From assembly GCA_032622095.1 (NCBI GenBank), contig CP136064.1, positions 44,536,989 through 44,600,988 of the forward strand: a DNA stretch of 64,000 bases, in the 5' to 3' direction. This document shows positions 1 to 12,600 of this stretch, piece after piece (within the stretch, counting starts at the first letter, position 1; each line of letters opens with the position of its first letter). The DNA comes from Siphonodentalium dalli (lineage: Eukaryota > Mollusca > Scaphopoda > Gadilida > Siphonodentaliidae). The notes beneath the pieces were generated by a model, which saw only the letters and a program-made list of their open reading frames with translations, was not told the DNA's origin and ran no database searches. Made by a program: the position numbers and the translations under genes.

Positions 1-120
1 GTAATTGGGCTTCCGTTGCAATGAAGTGACGTCACATTAACCTTTTGCTGCCGATGTCATATAGATATTTAGTGATTTGTGTGCGTTTTGGACATCATAA
101 TCAATTTATAGGTGTTTTAT

Positions 121-284
121 GATAAATAGATTATGTAATTCGTGTTTCTCTCATATGATATTTATGAAACTCGTCACGAATTTTCAGTTTTCTCTCGCCG
201 GAGGCTCGAGAAAACAGAAAATTCTTAGACTCGTGTCATAAATATCATATGAGAGAAACACTCATTTCATATCCTCTATTTATC
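121..284. repeat. Palindromic hairpin A (164 bp)
   Basis: The left arm starts GATAAATAGA at 121 and continues through a GTGTTTCTCTCATATG stretch at 142. The right arm is its reverse complement and ends at 284. The spacer is GC-richer, with a GCCGGAGGCTCGAG core. No coding potential is evident. It looks like a foldback MITE or hairpin insertion. The arms are nearly perfect, suggesting recent origin or ongoing correction. Confidence 0.8.
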
Positions 285-980
285 AATGAAAATTATTAGA
301 ACAAAAGAAAAAACTTTCTGAATACCGATCGATATTAGAATGTGCTGATATAAATTAATCTTAGGGTCGGATGCCCTGACTAACCTAAGCTTGTAAATCC
401 AACGCCAAACAGCAACACGAAGACCGTCCACTGTAACGAGAAGTTTATGCACTTGTGTTAGAAGATATATTGCAGTCGTAGAAAACACTGATGTTAGAAC
501 TCATAAAATGTAACGAAGTTCACAAACGTTTTACACACACATGGATAAATTAATCAAAAGCTGTCCATTCGCGGATGACTGTGAAACAATTAGTTAATGC
601 TAAATTAGTCAGTCATACTGTTACATGTACAACGCTGTGTTGCACTTTGTGTACAACCTATACTTATGCAATGCTGTGTTAATGATTTACAGTTTTGGAA
701 TGTGCGGAATCAAAGTGTATCACGAGCTATTGAAGAAAAAGTTCCTCAAGTTTATGCATGTGTACCCAATATAAAACGTTTGCTTCGCCCGCTGTGAGCT
801 TTATAGGCGTGCTCAGTAATCAGGCGTGAACGTTTAGCCTATAGGCCACTTATAACGGGACAATTAATGGAATGTGTTGCACGGACTGAATATGAACTCC
901 ATTGGGTAGTCGTTTTTGTCGAATCGGAACTTCATGGACGGCCTATAGTCCTTACTCAATTATGCGATAATGTTTGATCA
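285..980. other. No feature recognised
   Basis: AT-rich DNA with only short chance reading frames. I see no gene, RNA or clear repeat here. Confidence 0.6.
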
Positions 981-2952
981 GATGGGTCACTGTCTGGAAT
1001 CAGTACGGCTGACTCATGGTTAGACGTTTCCAGTTTCGTCGGATCACGAATTGTTGTTGTCGCGGTAGGCACACTTTTTTGCTTAATAAATACATTTTGC
1101 GCGGATTTTTGGATTGAAAATGTAGTCAGTTGTTGTTTCTGTATTATTTTGTTTCTATGTACACTGAAAGTCGCTCGCAAAATGATTTCATACGACGACA
1201 CGATCGTGGTTTATGCCAAGTAAAAAGTGAAAAAAAGAAAAAATCGAGAAAAATAAATCATCTAGGATTGTATTCACAATGTTTCAGCAAAGCAATTCAA
1301 CAAATAAAACATCCATCGCGAACTAGGAACCTTCTCTGACACATACGAAGTTTCACTTGTCTTTAATATACATTTTTCGTGATATAGTGACTGTTTTTCA
1401 ACAGGTGGTGTTGTTAAAAATTGTACGGTTTAGATGTCAACGATTGTGATTGTGTGTACGGTTTATCTCAGAATCGTGTGGATAAATGCTAACCTAATTT
1501 TCTTTTAAAATCGTTCTCTGGGACATATACCACGTGATGTTGGATAAATAATAAATGTGACAAATCTAAATTTAATTGTTTTGTTCGTGATTTGGACTCC
1601 GGCAACAATAAAATTGCTTATCTACTACATAATTATATATGTATAGTTATGTAGGCCTATCTCAAGACTCGTCCACGTACCTGTGTAAAACGTGCACGCG
1701 TATAAGGGTGCGTATGGTTGATGGGTCTATACGCATTACGCACGGTGCATGTCAACACCGTTCACAGACATGAATTAACTATCCGTTTGACTATTTATAT
1801 AACATCTTCCTTATTTGTGCAATTTGTTTAATGGGTGAAAGAATAAAGTATTTGATTGTTTGACAAAATCATGACGCACTTGACAGACATCGTCTGTAGT
1901 TTAAACATATTGTATTTGCTCTAAATAGTACATTAATATAAAATACATGTCTGTGGACGAGCCTTTACTGGGCGACCAATAGTTGATTATTATGATTTTT
2001 ATCTTTGGTTTGTTTACGAGTATAGTGTTCTCTCCATCCTTACGGTCGTATCTGACCACTATATATACCAATACAAAGCCGATAATGTTAAAATACTGCA
2101 TGTTTAAATTTACTATACACGTTTCAAAATATCTTGAACACTAAAACTATATATCAGACCATGCAATTGTTTTCAAATATGAATTGAACTCATTATTTAA
2201 TTGTCAACGTTTTGTATTCTACTAGAAAAGAATAGCCTATTGTATGGTCCTTGGTCCTGTCGTGGCTTTGCGGATTAAGAGAACACTATATCGTGCAGTT
2301 TATGTTTTATCTTTTTACAGTTTTGTTTCATGTTTTCGGATTTTTGGTCCACGCATGTGCTGTTTGTTTTCGTTTTGTTCACAGGTAAGACAAATCTATT
2401 ATTGATTATTTGTGGTTGCCACAAACGCGCACACAGAATAAATAAATACATAAATAGATAAGACATGGAAATGCTGATCAACCGTACACTAGCTGCATTC
2501 TAAACCGTACACAAAAATTCGTCGATGACCATCCAAAATATACTTTTTTCTACTATACAACACACCCGAATGGACAAATGGTTACGGATTATTGTTTGAT
2601 AAACATTACGAATTATATATGACCTGCAAGATTATAATTTTAAAAGGATAAAACACTTGTAAAACGGATTTGAAAGCGAATTTTTGCACAAAAATATACA
2701 AAATTCTCGAATCAATTGTGCTATAATCTAACACAGTATGACATTATATAACTCTGGTTAGTTTCATGTGCACTGTTAACATATCCTGAACATATCCGAC
2801 CAAGATTCCATTATGGTACGACAGTCTGAACATCTAAAATCAAGCATTTTAGTCGGTTGTATACCGTCGAGTTTCTGTCTTTGCGACCAAACCGGAAACG
2901 TCTAAACGTGAGTCAGCCGTACTGATTCCAGACAGTGGATGGGTGACCCATC
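981..2952. mobile_element. 2-kb region bounded by 62-66 bp inverted repeats
   Basis: Positions 981-1042 (start GATGGGTCACTGTCTGGAAT) recur inverted at 2887-2952 with roughly 90 percent identity by eye. The right arm has a small extra duplication of GGATGGGTGACC. The interior has no reading frame resembling a transposase. It is probably a non-autonomous DNA transposon or remnant; no target duplication is clear. Confidence 0.5.
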
Positions 2953-3285
2953 TATATATAGCAGATTTGGCGACGAAGGCCGAGGTGGGAAACGCTATAT
3001 TTAGATCGTATTTACATGGACGTGGCAATATGGTCTCTGTTGGGATGTCCTTCTAGCAATTTCTAACTGCGCCCATTCGAAACAGAACAAATTGCCAAAT
3101 TATATTTGCACCCGGTATACAACTGTTCGCAACTTCAACAAATCCTCGAGGAAATAGGTTCATATTGCAACTTATCCTCGCGCGAATACGCACATAATCG
3201 ACCTATAATGAGAAATTTGTACATCATGTTATTATTTGATTCTGAAATAAGCAGATAATGGATCATATCTGTTATTTCGTTTTGT

Positions 3286-3348
3286 GGCGCGGGCCACAGT
3301 GAAAACACATGTTAGAGATCGTACACCGGTCGTTAGTTGGCTTATTTG
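3286..3348 (+). repeat. Direct repeat flanking the foldback unit, left copy
   Basis: GGCGCGGGCCACAGTGA and the following 45 bases recur in the same orientation at 6042-6104 with several differences. The two copies lie outside the 3455-5953 foldback element, which suggests an older duplicated repeat into which the foldback was inserted. Confidence 0.45.
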
Positions 3349-3454
3349 TGTCATAATCTGCTTAAAATCGCCTCATTGTAAGTCGATAAATTGACTACAA
3401 CGCTCTCATTTTCATCACATTATCGACTCAAAATGAGGTGATTCTAAACACATT

Positions 3455-5953
3455 GGTCCGAATCGGCATCTCGAGTTTAGACCTAGTTTATCTACCAGTT
3501 TAAACTGGGTTTTAGTAGTAAAACCAGGTTTTTCTCAACCGCTGGGACGACATAGATTTGGTCGATTGCATCACATGTGGACCACACTTGTCCAATTGCA
3601 AGGATAGGAGGCGTGGTCTGTCTGCTTATTATCGCTACTTGTCAATGCATTGTCCGGTCACGCGACCTGTTGTCGCTATCTAATCTCCTAACCAGGCGAA
3701 TAACCCGTGCGCTTTGAGAAATCACGACGAATGCACGGTCTTTTGCATAGCGGTTAGATATTATCTAACATCATGGATGAACATGACTTTTGGAACTCAA
3801 AAATATCTCTTGAGGGCATGGGTGGGGGCCGCCACAAATACCCCATATAAACACCACCACCCCGGGGGAACCATCCGGACGGTGAAAATGGGGTATGGAC
3901 CATTTTCGAGAACAGGAAGGATTTCGGCGAATTTGACGGCATGAATTGGTGGCTCGCCCAAAATACGCGATAGAAACACCACCCTTCACCCCGGGATAAA
4001 TGGGGTATGGACCATTTTCGAGAACGGTAAGTATTTAGGCTAATTAATTGGGCGGCAGGAGTGTGTGGCCCGATCAAAATACACCACAGAACACCCCCAC
4101 CCATCACCCGGGGGGTGCCACCGAGGAGGTAGAAATTGGGTACGCCTAAATATCGAATAGAAACACCCAAGCCCTCACCCCCGGGGAAGGGTACCTTAAA
4201 TAATCCCTTTAAACACCCACCCCTCACATCCGGGCGGGGGTAGGTGGGTTACCACCGAGGGGTGAAGATGGGATATGAACCATGTTCGAGAACGGTAAGG
4301 ATTTCGGTCAATTTGACGACAGGGGTGTGTGGCCCGCTCCAAATATGGAGGGTACCATCCTGCTGGGGTTAAAATGGGATATGGAGCATTTTATTTATTA
4401 TTCGCAAAAACCATGCCTCTGTCGGTCAATATTACGGCATGTGTAGGTGGCCCGCCCCAAATACCCCATAGAAACACCCATACCCTTCACCCGGGTGTCG
4501 GAATGGGGTATGGACCGTTATCGAGAACGGTAAGGATTTCGGCCAATATGACGGCATTGGTGGGCGGCCCGCCCTCAAATATAGTCCACAGAAACACCCC
4601 CACCGCGGGTGGTTCTACCCTAGCGGATGAAAATGGGGTATGGACCCCGGGGTGCGAGTTGGGGTGTTTCTATGGGGGGCATTTGGGATGTGCCACCCAC
4701 CGTTCTCGAAAATGGGCCATACCCCATTTCAGTCCCCCCCCCCTCGGGCTGGTACCCCCGGGTGAGGGTGTTTCTAGTGGGTAGTTGGAGCGGGCTACCC
4801 ACTCCTGATATCAAATTGACCGAAATCCTTACCTTTATCGAAAATGGTCCATACCCCATTTTCACCTCCTGGGGTGGTTCCACCAGGATTGAGGGGTGGG
4901 CTGTTTCTATGGGACATTTGAGCGGGCCATCCATCCATGCCGTCAAATTGGCCAAAATCCTTACCGGTCTCGAAAATGATTCATATCCCATGTTCACCCC
5001 CTCGGTGGTACGCCCCCCGGATGTGAGGGGTGTGGTGTTTCTATTGGTTATTTGGGGCGGGCCACCGACCCACCCATACCATAAAATTGGCCGAAATCCT
5101 TACAGTTCTCCAAAATAGTCCATACTCCATTCCCCCTCAGGGTGGCCGTTATCCTCCCCCGGTGAGGGCTGGGGTGTCTCTGGTGGGTATTTGGGCGGGG
5201 GCACCAACCCATGCGCCAAATTGACCTAAAGAGACCTTTTTGTGAATAAGGAATCAGTTTCAAAAGTCATGTTCGTGTCTAACGTGTCAAACTGATCAGT
5301 TCGATCCCTCCATGCTCTCAGTCGCCAAAGCGACATCCGAACGAGCGAATTGCAAACAGACATATATAGCAAGAAATCATCCATCACACTGGCACATATT
5401 TTGTTAGAATTTATCACATAAGTACCGACATCGCCTCCGCGAATTCCACTAAGACTCTCCTGCATGTACATTGAGTGACAAACGCCCGCGCATAAACGCC
5501 TCCCCAATTCAAAATAAACACTCCCATATACGCGAAGAAACAACATCAATACTGGGCGAAAAAAAATCGACCGAATAATTAAACCATAAAAACTAGGTTT
5601 AACTTTGATGTTTTTTCAAAGTATATTTAAAGGTATATTTTCGAGATGAGACGTATGGTACGTATAAATCATATATACCGAAGCTTATACTGATGATATT
5701 ATAGCCAATTCACCACAAACAATTAGTAATATTACCATAACTTTATCACGTCAATAAAACCTAGTTTTTAATTGAGATCGAATTCCACAAACTAAAACTG
5801 AGTTTATCACAAAACTGGGTTTAACTACACTAAAACCCAGTTTTACTCCCATAAAACCTAGTTTTACTACAGGAAAACCAAGTTTTACTCCTACTTAAAC
5901 CTAGTTTAAACTTGAGTTAAACCTGGTCTAAACCAGAGATGCCGATTCGGACC
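3455..5953. mobile_element. Foldback element with palindromic interior
   Basis: The ends are exact inverted repeats: GGTCCGAATCGGCATCTC at 3455 and its complement ending at 5953. Both are followed inward by runs of AAACCTAGTTTTA-like words. Arms continue to pair weakly inward, for example GAACATGACTTTTG at 3779 against its complement near 5265. The centre is an inverted minisatellite array. Reading frames inside, including one of about 157 codons at 3754-4227, are repeat translations and not genes. No transposase is seen. It is probably a foldback-type non-autonomous element. Confidence 0.65.
3800..5230. repeat. Palindromic minisatellite, unit about 110-135 bp
   Basis: A unit containing GGGGTATGGACCATTTTCGA followed by GTAAGGATTTCGGCC recurs on the plus strand near 3890, 4003, 4268, 4376 and 4505. 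It appears inverted near 4707, 4840, 4970 and 5105. Spacing is about 108-135 bp, or twice that. Orientation switches around 4640-4690, so the whole array is one large palindrome. Each unit also carries a GGTGGNCCGCCC box and CCCCACCC tracts, making it GC-richer than its surroundings. Confidence 0.75.
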
Positions 5954-6041
5954 TAAATATCCATGAAACAAGTTATATTATAAACATATAATGTGTCCGG
6001 TTTTTCTAGAGAACAGCTGCATATTGGAGATTGTGCTTGAT

Positions 6042-6104
6042 GGCGCGGGCCACAGTGAACACACATTATAAAGAGTGTATATCCGGTGTCGTGAGTTGGT
6101 TTAT
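6042..6104 (+). repeat. Direct repeat flanking the foldback unit, right copy
   Basis: Second copy of the GGCGCGGGCCACAGTGA repeat also found at 3286-3348. Confidence 0.45.
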
Positions 6105-6366
6105 TCCTGTAAATGGTCCCACATAGGGCTGTTTTAATAACCAGTGTGTTCTCATATATATGCATATCAGTTTTCAAATAATGGCAATATGAGCTTATTT
6201 TCGCGAAATATTGCAATAGGCCCACATTGTGCTTATTTTCACGAGGAGACGCTGGGGAAATTTCTATCCGTAACCAGACACGGCCTAATGTTAGGAATTT
6301 CCAACTGACGCCAATTTAGTCACAACCGGGCTTATACTAAATACCGGTTATAAATTCTAAATGCTT

Positions 6367-6490
6367 TGTGCTGTCTCAGATCATAGGATGCCAAAACAAT
6401 TCACAATCAACGTGCTGTCTCAGATAGCAAGATATCAAAACAATCCACCATTACCGTGCTGTCTCAGATCGCAGGATGCCAACACAATCC
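6367..6490 (+). repeat. Tandem repeat, about 50 bp x 3
   Basis: GTGCTGTCTCAGAT followed by an AGGATGCCAAAACAATCCAC-like tail occurs three times in a row, at about 6368, 6413 and 6456, with point differences. Non-coding. Confidence 0.7.
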
Positions 6491-7798
6491 ACTAGTGAAC
6501 TATAGAATACTTCGTCTGTCGAAAACAAAGATTCATTTCGAAAGTATATAATACTGAGGAATTGACGAAAATGGTGGGATGTTGTGATCAGTAGATACAG
6601 GAACAGGGTCATTGCTGACATCAACAATGGGAAACTATCACAAATAGCATAACGAATTTGCTTACGATCATTATTTTGCTCTAGTTGTCGATTACAAAGA
6701 TATCCGGGACAAAAATGTTGAATTATTCCAGCAAGGGGGGGGGGATGACTTTCATACTAAGGGCCGGGATAGCATGCATGCTAAAATAGATTTCTGGATT
6801 TCCCCAGCGGTAATTGGAGTGCTAAAATAGAAAGCGGATTATTGTGAATGTCGAGCAACCGATCAAAAGCGTGGTGTAAGTTTATGTAGTCACGTGAGGT
6901 AAAATGTACACGTGTGTGTTCATCATTGTGGATAATTATCCAAATAAGCGCCTTTGTTGGTTTCTGTTTCCGTACGTAACAATAATGCATGCTTGTATAA
7001 ATATAGCTGGACGATGCAAGCAGCTATTTTAACAATAATTTCTCTCTTATGTCACATGTTGAAAATTAATCACTCTCAAATGAGGGATGATAACACTGAT
7101 CGCGAACACAACGGTAAATTACTCGGTTATTATATATTACATTATTACTATTATTATTATACGTAATATTGGATAGTGTGAAAGCTCCCATAGTCTCTGC
7201 TACATGTAGCACCTGTGCGTTTGATCTACCAAGAGAATGTCGGTCGTGAAACAAGTTCAATGAATTGTTCAAGATAAATATAACTACGGTTGCAAGCACA
7301 GCACAACGGTATGTACGTATTACATGTATATATACACACACCAACCTCCATTTTAGTTCCGAAGTGAAATGCACCAACAAAACAAATAAATCCCCGGGTG
7401 TCCGTGAATTATGTTAAAAAGATAAGTCTTTTCAAAGTTGGAACTGGGTTATATTTCTCCTAGATAACAGCGCACGCACAGAGACATAGTCACCGCCATT
7501 AGATCGGATTCGAATACAAACAATTTGTCCCAACTTTCACAACATTTGTGGTTCTTCGCGTTTCATGCACGCCTGGTATATTCACACCGTACAATCGTCA
7601 TGATGGACAAAAGCGTGTGCAACTCTTTGCAAAGCGTTTCAACTAGTTACAGCGGTGTGTGTATATTGGTGTGTTACAACGGAATGTATCACCGGTGTGC
7701 TCTGAATGGCAGTGGACATTATGGAATGTATATTTGCTGCATATCACTATTCCCAATTAAATAGACAGAAATCAATTGGTTTCGAGAATTACGTTAAA
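6491..7798. other. Intergenic; simple and dispersed repeats only
   Basis: No gene recognised. Contents: a G11 tract near 6736, a TTA/TAT simple repeat at about 7140-7163, and a segment at about 7325-7500 (ACCAACCTCCATTTTAG) that resembles 50617-50810 in the same orientation, probably copies of one old dispersed repeat. Confidence 0.5.
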
Positions 7799-7890
7799 TA
7801 ATTCACGAGAAGCGAGAGACGTCGGTAATAAACGAGTGCGCGTCAGCGCACGAGTTTCTTACTCAAACGTCTCTCGCCTCGAATTCTCGG
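7799..7890. repeat. Palindromic hairpin B
   Basis: AATTCACGAGAAGCGAGAGA at 7800 pairs with an inverted copy ending near 7888 (ACGTCTCTCGCCTCGAATTC). The loop contains a smaller GTGCGCGTCAGCGCAC palindrome. Non-coding. Confidence 0.65.
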
Positions 7891-8493
7891 AACTGATTAC
7901 TCTATTTATTACACTTCTGCATCAATTTGGTTCGCCTAATATGATCAAAACACAAAGAATTAATGCATTAAAGTTGCAATGTGGAGAAAGATTAGCCACC
8001 GAAATGTCAGTCAATATCAGTAAGCGACGTAATTTCAATGACACAAAGAGAAATTACATAATTCATTATTACCATTTTTAATTGACGGCGTTTTCAATGG
8101 AAATCGCGCATAGGAGTGCAATAACATGAAATTATGCGCAGATACATCTACAAAGTAGCAGGGAAAACATGTAACGACCGTATACTTTCAATTGAGTTCG
8201 ATATACAAAATTATTGTAAACGACAATACGAAATATTTCAGTCCATGCATACAAGGAATCTACATATTTACCTCACCGTGTATATATAATCATATGTTTA
8301 ATTTTGTAGACATGAGTTACAGTTACATGAAATACAGACACAGGGCTGTGCTCAACAGGACCAGTTCTTCTGACTGGGTGGATGAATCATGGGTGAATCA
8401 TGCATGGGTTGTCGGTCCATCCGCACCAAAGACGAAACGCACATGTTCGATAGCGGCTTTGCTGCATCAGAAATGAACCACTTTATTGGGTCT
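7891..8493. other. No feature recognised
   Basis: About 600 bases without a supported gene or repeat. Short frames of about 100 codons lack family resemblance or splice context. Confidence 0.5.
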
Positions 8494-8741
8494 TTAACCC
8501 TTTGAGTGCCAGGTCCGATTTTTGTATCAACCCATATACCCTGTGCCAATGCATTCTCTTATATATGCGAGTCGACCATAGGTCGCCTCGCATATATAAG
8601 AGAATGCATTGGCTTAAAAAAATATATATATTTTTTTTTTATAATTTTTTACAATTTTAATATATTTTATTATATTCTTTAACAGACTTATTGTGTAGGT
8701 TTAGGGCCGATAATATCGGCCCCTGGCACTCAAAGGGTTAA
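8494..8741. mobile_element. piggyBac-type MITE with TTAA target duplication
   Basis: TTAA at 8494-8497 is followed by CCCTTTGAGTGCCAGG. The right end is CCTGGCACTCAAAGGG followed by TTAA at 8738-8741, so a 240-bp insert has perfect 16-bp inverted ends. Inside is a strong hairpin at 8546-8612 (arm CCAATGCATTCTCTTATATA) and an AT-rich core. TTAA duplication with CCC-starting ends fits the piggyBac superfamily. The same hairpin recurs at 47.3-47.5 kb. Confidence 0.85.
8546..8612. repeat. Hairpin C inside MITE
   Basis: Two 26-bp perfect inverted arms (CCAATGCATTCTCTTATATA...) flank a 15-bp TCGACCATAGGTCGC-like loop. The same hairpin is found twice at 47303-47517. Confidence 0.9.
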
Positions 8742-9206
8742 AGACATATTATATACAGTTTTTTGTTTGTACTTTATTTACAAAAAATATATGTGTAGTC
8801 TTTAAAGGCCCAATTGAACCCATTTCCACAACACCTCAACTGCCCCAAACATTGAGCACTTGTCGTATCCGTATCTGTACCCGCTGCTGTAGTGACTGAC
8901 GTCTGAATCTCTCCCAGCGTCACTGTGCTTTCATTCTCCCATTCTAACTCACAACTGTCGTAGTCATCATCATCTAAATTTTCCGCGTCCGATTCCAAAA
9001 TTTGCCGGACCACCTCCTCTACCGAAAATGTTTAGGCTTCATAATTAATTATATTGTTTGCTTAAACGCAATGGCAACAAGACACAAACAAAAAAATACC
9101 TATTGGAGAATCAGTCGACCGCGACGATGTTTGTAAACCGGCCGCTGGGGTATTTGGAGGTTCACGCCGCGGCCAGTTTTCCGGCCGCTCTTGTTCAAAG
9201 GGTTAA
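8742..9206 (-). mobile_element. Remnant of a larger TTAA/piggyBac element
   Basis: A third end, CAAAGGG followed by TTAA, lies at 9196-9206, oriented like the one at 8741. Together with the left end at 8494 this suggests a parent unit of 8494-9206 in which the 248-bp MITE is nested, or two adjacent insertions. The interior holds the transposase N-terminal fragment described separately. Confidence 0.5.
8774..9030 (-). pseudogene. piggyBac-like transposase N-terminal fragment
   Basis: The minus-strand frame reads a Phe-Ser-Val-Glu-Glu start, then VRQILESDAENLDDDDYD, then a Ser/Thr-rich tail. An Ile-Leu-Glu-Ser-Asp motif followed by an acidic run is typical of the disordered N-terminus of piggyBac/PGBD transposases. 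The frame ends after about 80 codons without any RNase H-like catalytic domain. Being flanked by TTAA ends supports a deletion derivative of a piggyBac element. The resemblance is short and compositional, so it is not certain. Confidence 0.45.
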
Positions 9207-9589
9207 ATCGGGTTTATAAAATTATGATGACGATCATGAAATAAGCCATAGTAATCTAATATAGTTAATTTACCATAGTAAAACGGTGCTCTGGGTGATA
9301 ATTATACTATATGGTCAAAAATCATGTTTAAACCATGGGAATTTTCTACAATGCATGGAAGCTTGAAATATATTATTACTATCATTATGAAAGCAACGTA
9401 CAATATTTTGCAAAAAATATGGACGTGTTATACATCCTTTGTGAATTGTTGTGAGTTATCCGCTAATATGTATACTCGTGTTAGAATAATGTTAATTGTG
9501 ACCGAGAATGTTCCCCTAAATAACCACATGCAGAAATGTCTGTGCAATATGTGAGTCAGACAAAACAAAAACACACTTCGTATGCAAAT

Positions 9590-9880
9590 GACCCACCATC
9601 TCTCAGATATTCGATTAGCTAATGACGATCATGTTGCAAAGCATTTACCTGACTGTGATGTAAATGTCCATTTCAGGTTTCAACCAATCTAATGATGATA
9701 AAAACGTATGGAACGCGAAAACCATTGAAAACCATTCATGTTGAAAAGCATTTCAATTTACCTAACTATGATGTAAGTATCCATTTCAGGTTTCAGCCAA
9801 TCGAACCAACGCCATTTCTAACCGTGCATATGTAGGGTGAAACTAATCAAAATCGTTTGGAACGCGAAAACCATTAGATG
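9590..9880 (+). repeat. Tandem duplication, unit about 125-150 bp
   Basis: The block with GATGTAAATGTCCATTTCAG, TTTCAACCAATC and GGAACGCGAAAACCATT (about 9628-9740) is repeated, diverged, at about 9749-9878. Non-coding. Confidence 0.6.
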
Positions 9881-10049
9881 GGCGATCAAAACATATCATC
9901 CATTTGGGATGAATCACGAGTGTATACTAGTGCACCAGAAGCATGTGTGCTTCTCTGTACTGCTCAATCGCAGAAATGTTTAAATCCCAAGCTTTTCGAG
10001 CATAATTTCACACCATTAATAGTATATGGTCGTCGTATGGTTAGACCCA

Positions 10050-12420
10050 GAATAAATAGGTTAAGAGGCGATCTGGGTGTCATTCGATGCAGGAGAATCT
10101 CTTGTATAACATATCCAAAATCCGCTAAAATCCGGCTTGGAGGAAATCCAGAATTCAAGATGGCACCCAACATGGCCACCAATAATGATGCGAATCTAGG
10201 TAATTATTCATGAAAACCCACAAGACAAACGCGAATTCGGCGCCTACTCATATCACTGATTGCCACAAGTATGTTTTTGGAAGGTATGTGTAGTCGAGAA
10301 CGATTCGACATTTGAAGATGGCTACCAAAATGGCCGCAGGAAATTGTCAAATTTTAAGTTCGGCTCAGATGAATACTGAAACAACTCTTCAGTTATCGAT
10401 GCCAGACTCATTAAACATATGGCCAATACTTTTTGCCACCACACCGATTCCCATCTATCAGCGAGCAATTGTTTCAGCGAAGCAGTATCTACTTCTGGAT
10501 CAAATATAATGTTTATTTACTGTGATGGATTACCTGGAAATTATGTAGAGATTAATCAGATTATAAATATTGCAACCACAATGCCAATTTGTACGCATAA
10601 CAACGATTCTGAACGTTTGTGGCAAAGATATGAGAGCGGCGGTCTGGTGCGTAATGTGCATATGCATTGGCATTAGGCCGTAATAGGCCATCCACCGATG
10701 GCGAAGCTTGAAATGACCCAGAAGAGAACATAATATTGGGTCCAAGAAAAGGGGGTAGCGTAATTTGTGCATGTGGTCAAGTGTGTCAGTTGGTAATCGG
10801 GGGTCGGTGGTTCAAAGTGAAATTATTTCCTTGAATACTAAAAGGGAAAAATGAAAATTCCAATCAAACATAGTATACTCTTTCTTCACACTCCAGCCGA
10901 CAATTCCGTGTCACTCACATTTTGGTACAGTCATGTGGTGGATAGTAACGTATTTGTATGGGGATATATATTCCATATGACTATATTTATACGCATTCTT
11001 TCGCATTCCTAAGCATGTGAGGATGTACGCCCTTCCACGTGAGAATAATGTCCATTGGAGTGGGGGGTTTGGCCATCCATTCAGGCGTTGCATAATAAAT
11101 ACATCTCTCTCTCTTGAAGAATCGTATTTTTTCTTACTTGGTATTCGCTATCACGTAACAGAAATATGTTATCTACCTCTCCGTAGCGTCGATATCGGTT
11201 ATCATGTGTGCACATGTACATGTGCGGTTTGTTATGTTATTAATGTTCCTACACCGAGCCAATTGAATCAATGTTACGTAGGCGCAATGTCCTCCACAGC
11301 TGGATTGATTGAGTTTTCCGGTTAGTGTTAGCGTTTGTATGCCCGATAATTATGTGTAATCGCATCCATATATTCAGGACACATCAAACTATTGAGCTTA
11401 TCATCGCATTGGCAACAATAAATTAACCTTAAAAAATAACGTCAACATTGCCAACTAACCTCAACACTAATATTTCCCCATATTTTTAGACGTATTTTTT
11501 ATATAGTCTGTATGCATATACTTTAGTTTCTTTGATGTAATCATACCATGCATATATTGAGAGAATACGTAGTTGTTTCAAGCTTTTGCGCAAGATCACG
11601 CCTTTTCCAGAATTCTGAGTCACTCTTACGGGCGTTGGGTGCTTTTGAGTGGAAATGAAAATATGCCATGCTTTCACTCGTGTAATACACATGAGTGGAC
11701 AAGATGATCGGTATAATCTGCACCAATAATATCTACCAGCACAACTTTCAAGAGATTATATTGCATTCTGGGGCAAAATGAACCACTTGCTATATTTTGG
11801 CTTCCATTTTGGCAGCCATATGGGATCAAAGTGATTTTGTTTGGTCCGTTTGAGGTGGAATTTTCACATTTATCGCCAAGTTCTGCTCACTGACTATCAA
11901 ATGGGACCAGAACCCCAAAGCCGATTTTTGGTAAAACATTCATACCGCGTTATATAAATATTTTTTTGAATGAGCGGAATAATATGAGACATAAAAGATG
12001 ACACATTTAATTGTTAGAATACTCAGATAACACGCCAAATGAAAAAAATATACCCATGTTCTCCAGTCACAAACAGCAATAACTGATAAGATGAAATGAG
12101 TGGAAAATAGTGATTTGTTTCATTTCGATGGCCATTTTGGCAGCCATCTTGGATAGAGAGTTCTAGGTTTTTCACTAATTCTAGAATAATGTTATACTAT
12201 CACACAGCGATATATTTTTGATATATTTCACAACAAAAGGTTCTCCCTAAAATCTAATCAATCTCAGCCAGTGTCTATTTTCACTAACTGCGACCATGTT
12301 GCACGCCATCTTGGATCCTGGATTATCTCCAAAGCGGATATTAGCGGATTTTGGATATATTATTCCTGGGATCTTCCCACGTCGAATGATACACAAATCG
12401 CTCGCTTCTTTGCCAATGTC
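10050..12420. mobile_element. Inverted-repeat element related to the 51-kb unit
   Basis: Positions about 10066-10180 and 12290-12415 are inverted copies. Both contain ATATCCAAAATCCGCTAA followed by GGAGGAAATCCAG-like sequence and a CAAGATGGC box. The AATCCGCTAAAATCCG word is also in both ends of the 51.1-57.3 kb unit. Paired ATGGC boxes sit near 10155 and 10314 (plus) and near 11803, 12126 and 12300 (inverted). The roughly 2-kb interior has no recognisable enzyme. It is best read as a non-autonomous relative; outer boundaries are uncertain. Confidence 0.55.
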
Positions 12421-12600
12421 TTCTGTGTCACTCCTCTTTGTTTTGCGTGCCACGGCCGTGCTACACATTGTACATAACCGCTCATGTGCGTGCATACACA
12501 TACACCCTGACTAAGCCTTTTGAATTGCTATAATGTTGGTAGGACAAACTGATTAAGAATAAGTACCGTTATGTATTATAAAGTTGTCATTTCCGCGGTC

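Noticed and set aside
3754-4227. 157-codon minus-strand frame
   Set aside because: Translation of the palindromic minisatellite (GGGG/CCCC-rich); similar frames appear on the other strand.
10790-10830. GGTTCAAA B-box-like word suggesting a tRNA gene
   Set aside because: No A box at the right distance and no acceptor stem.
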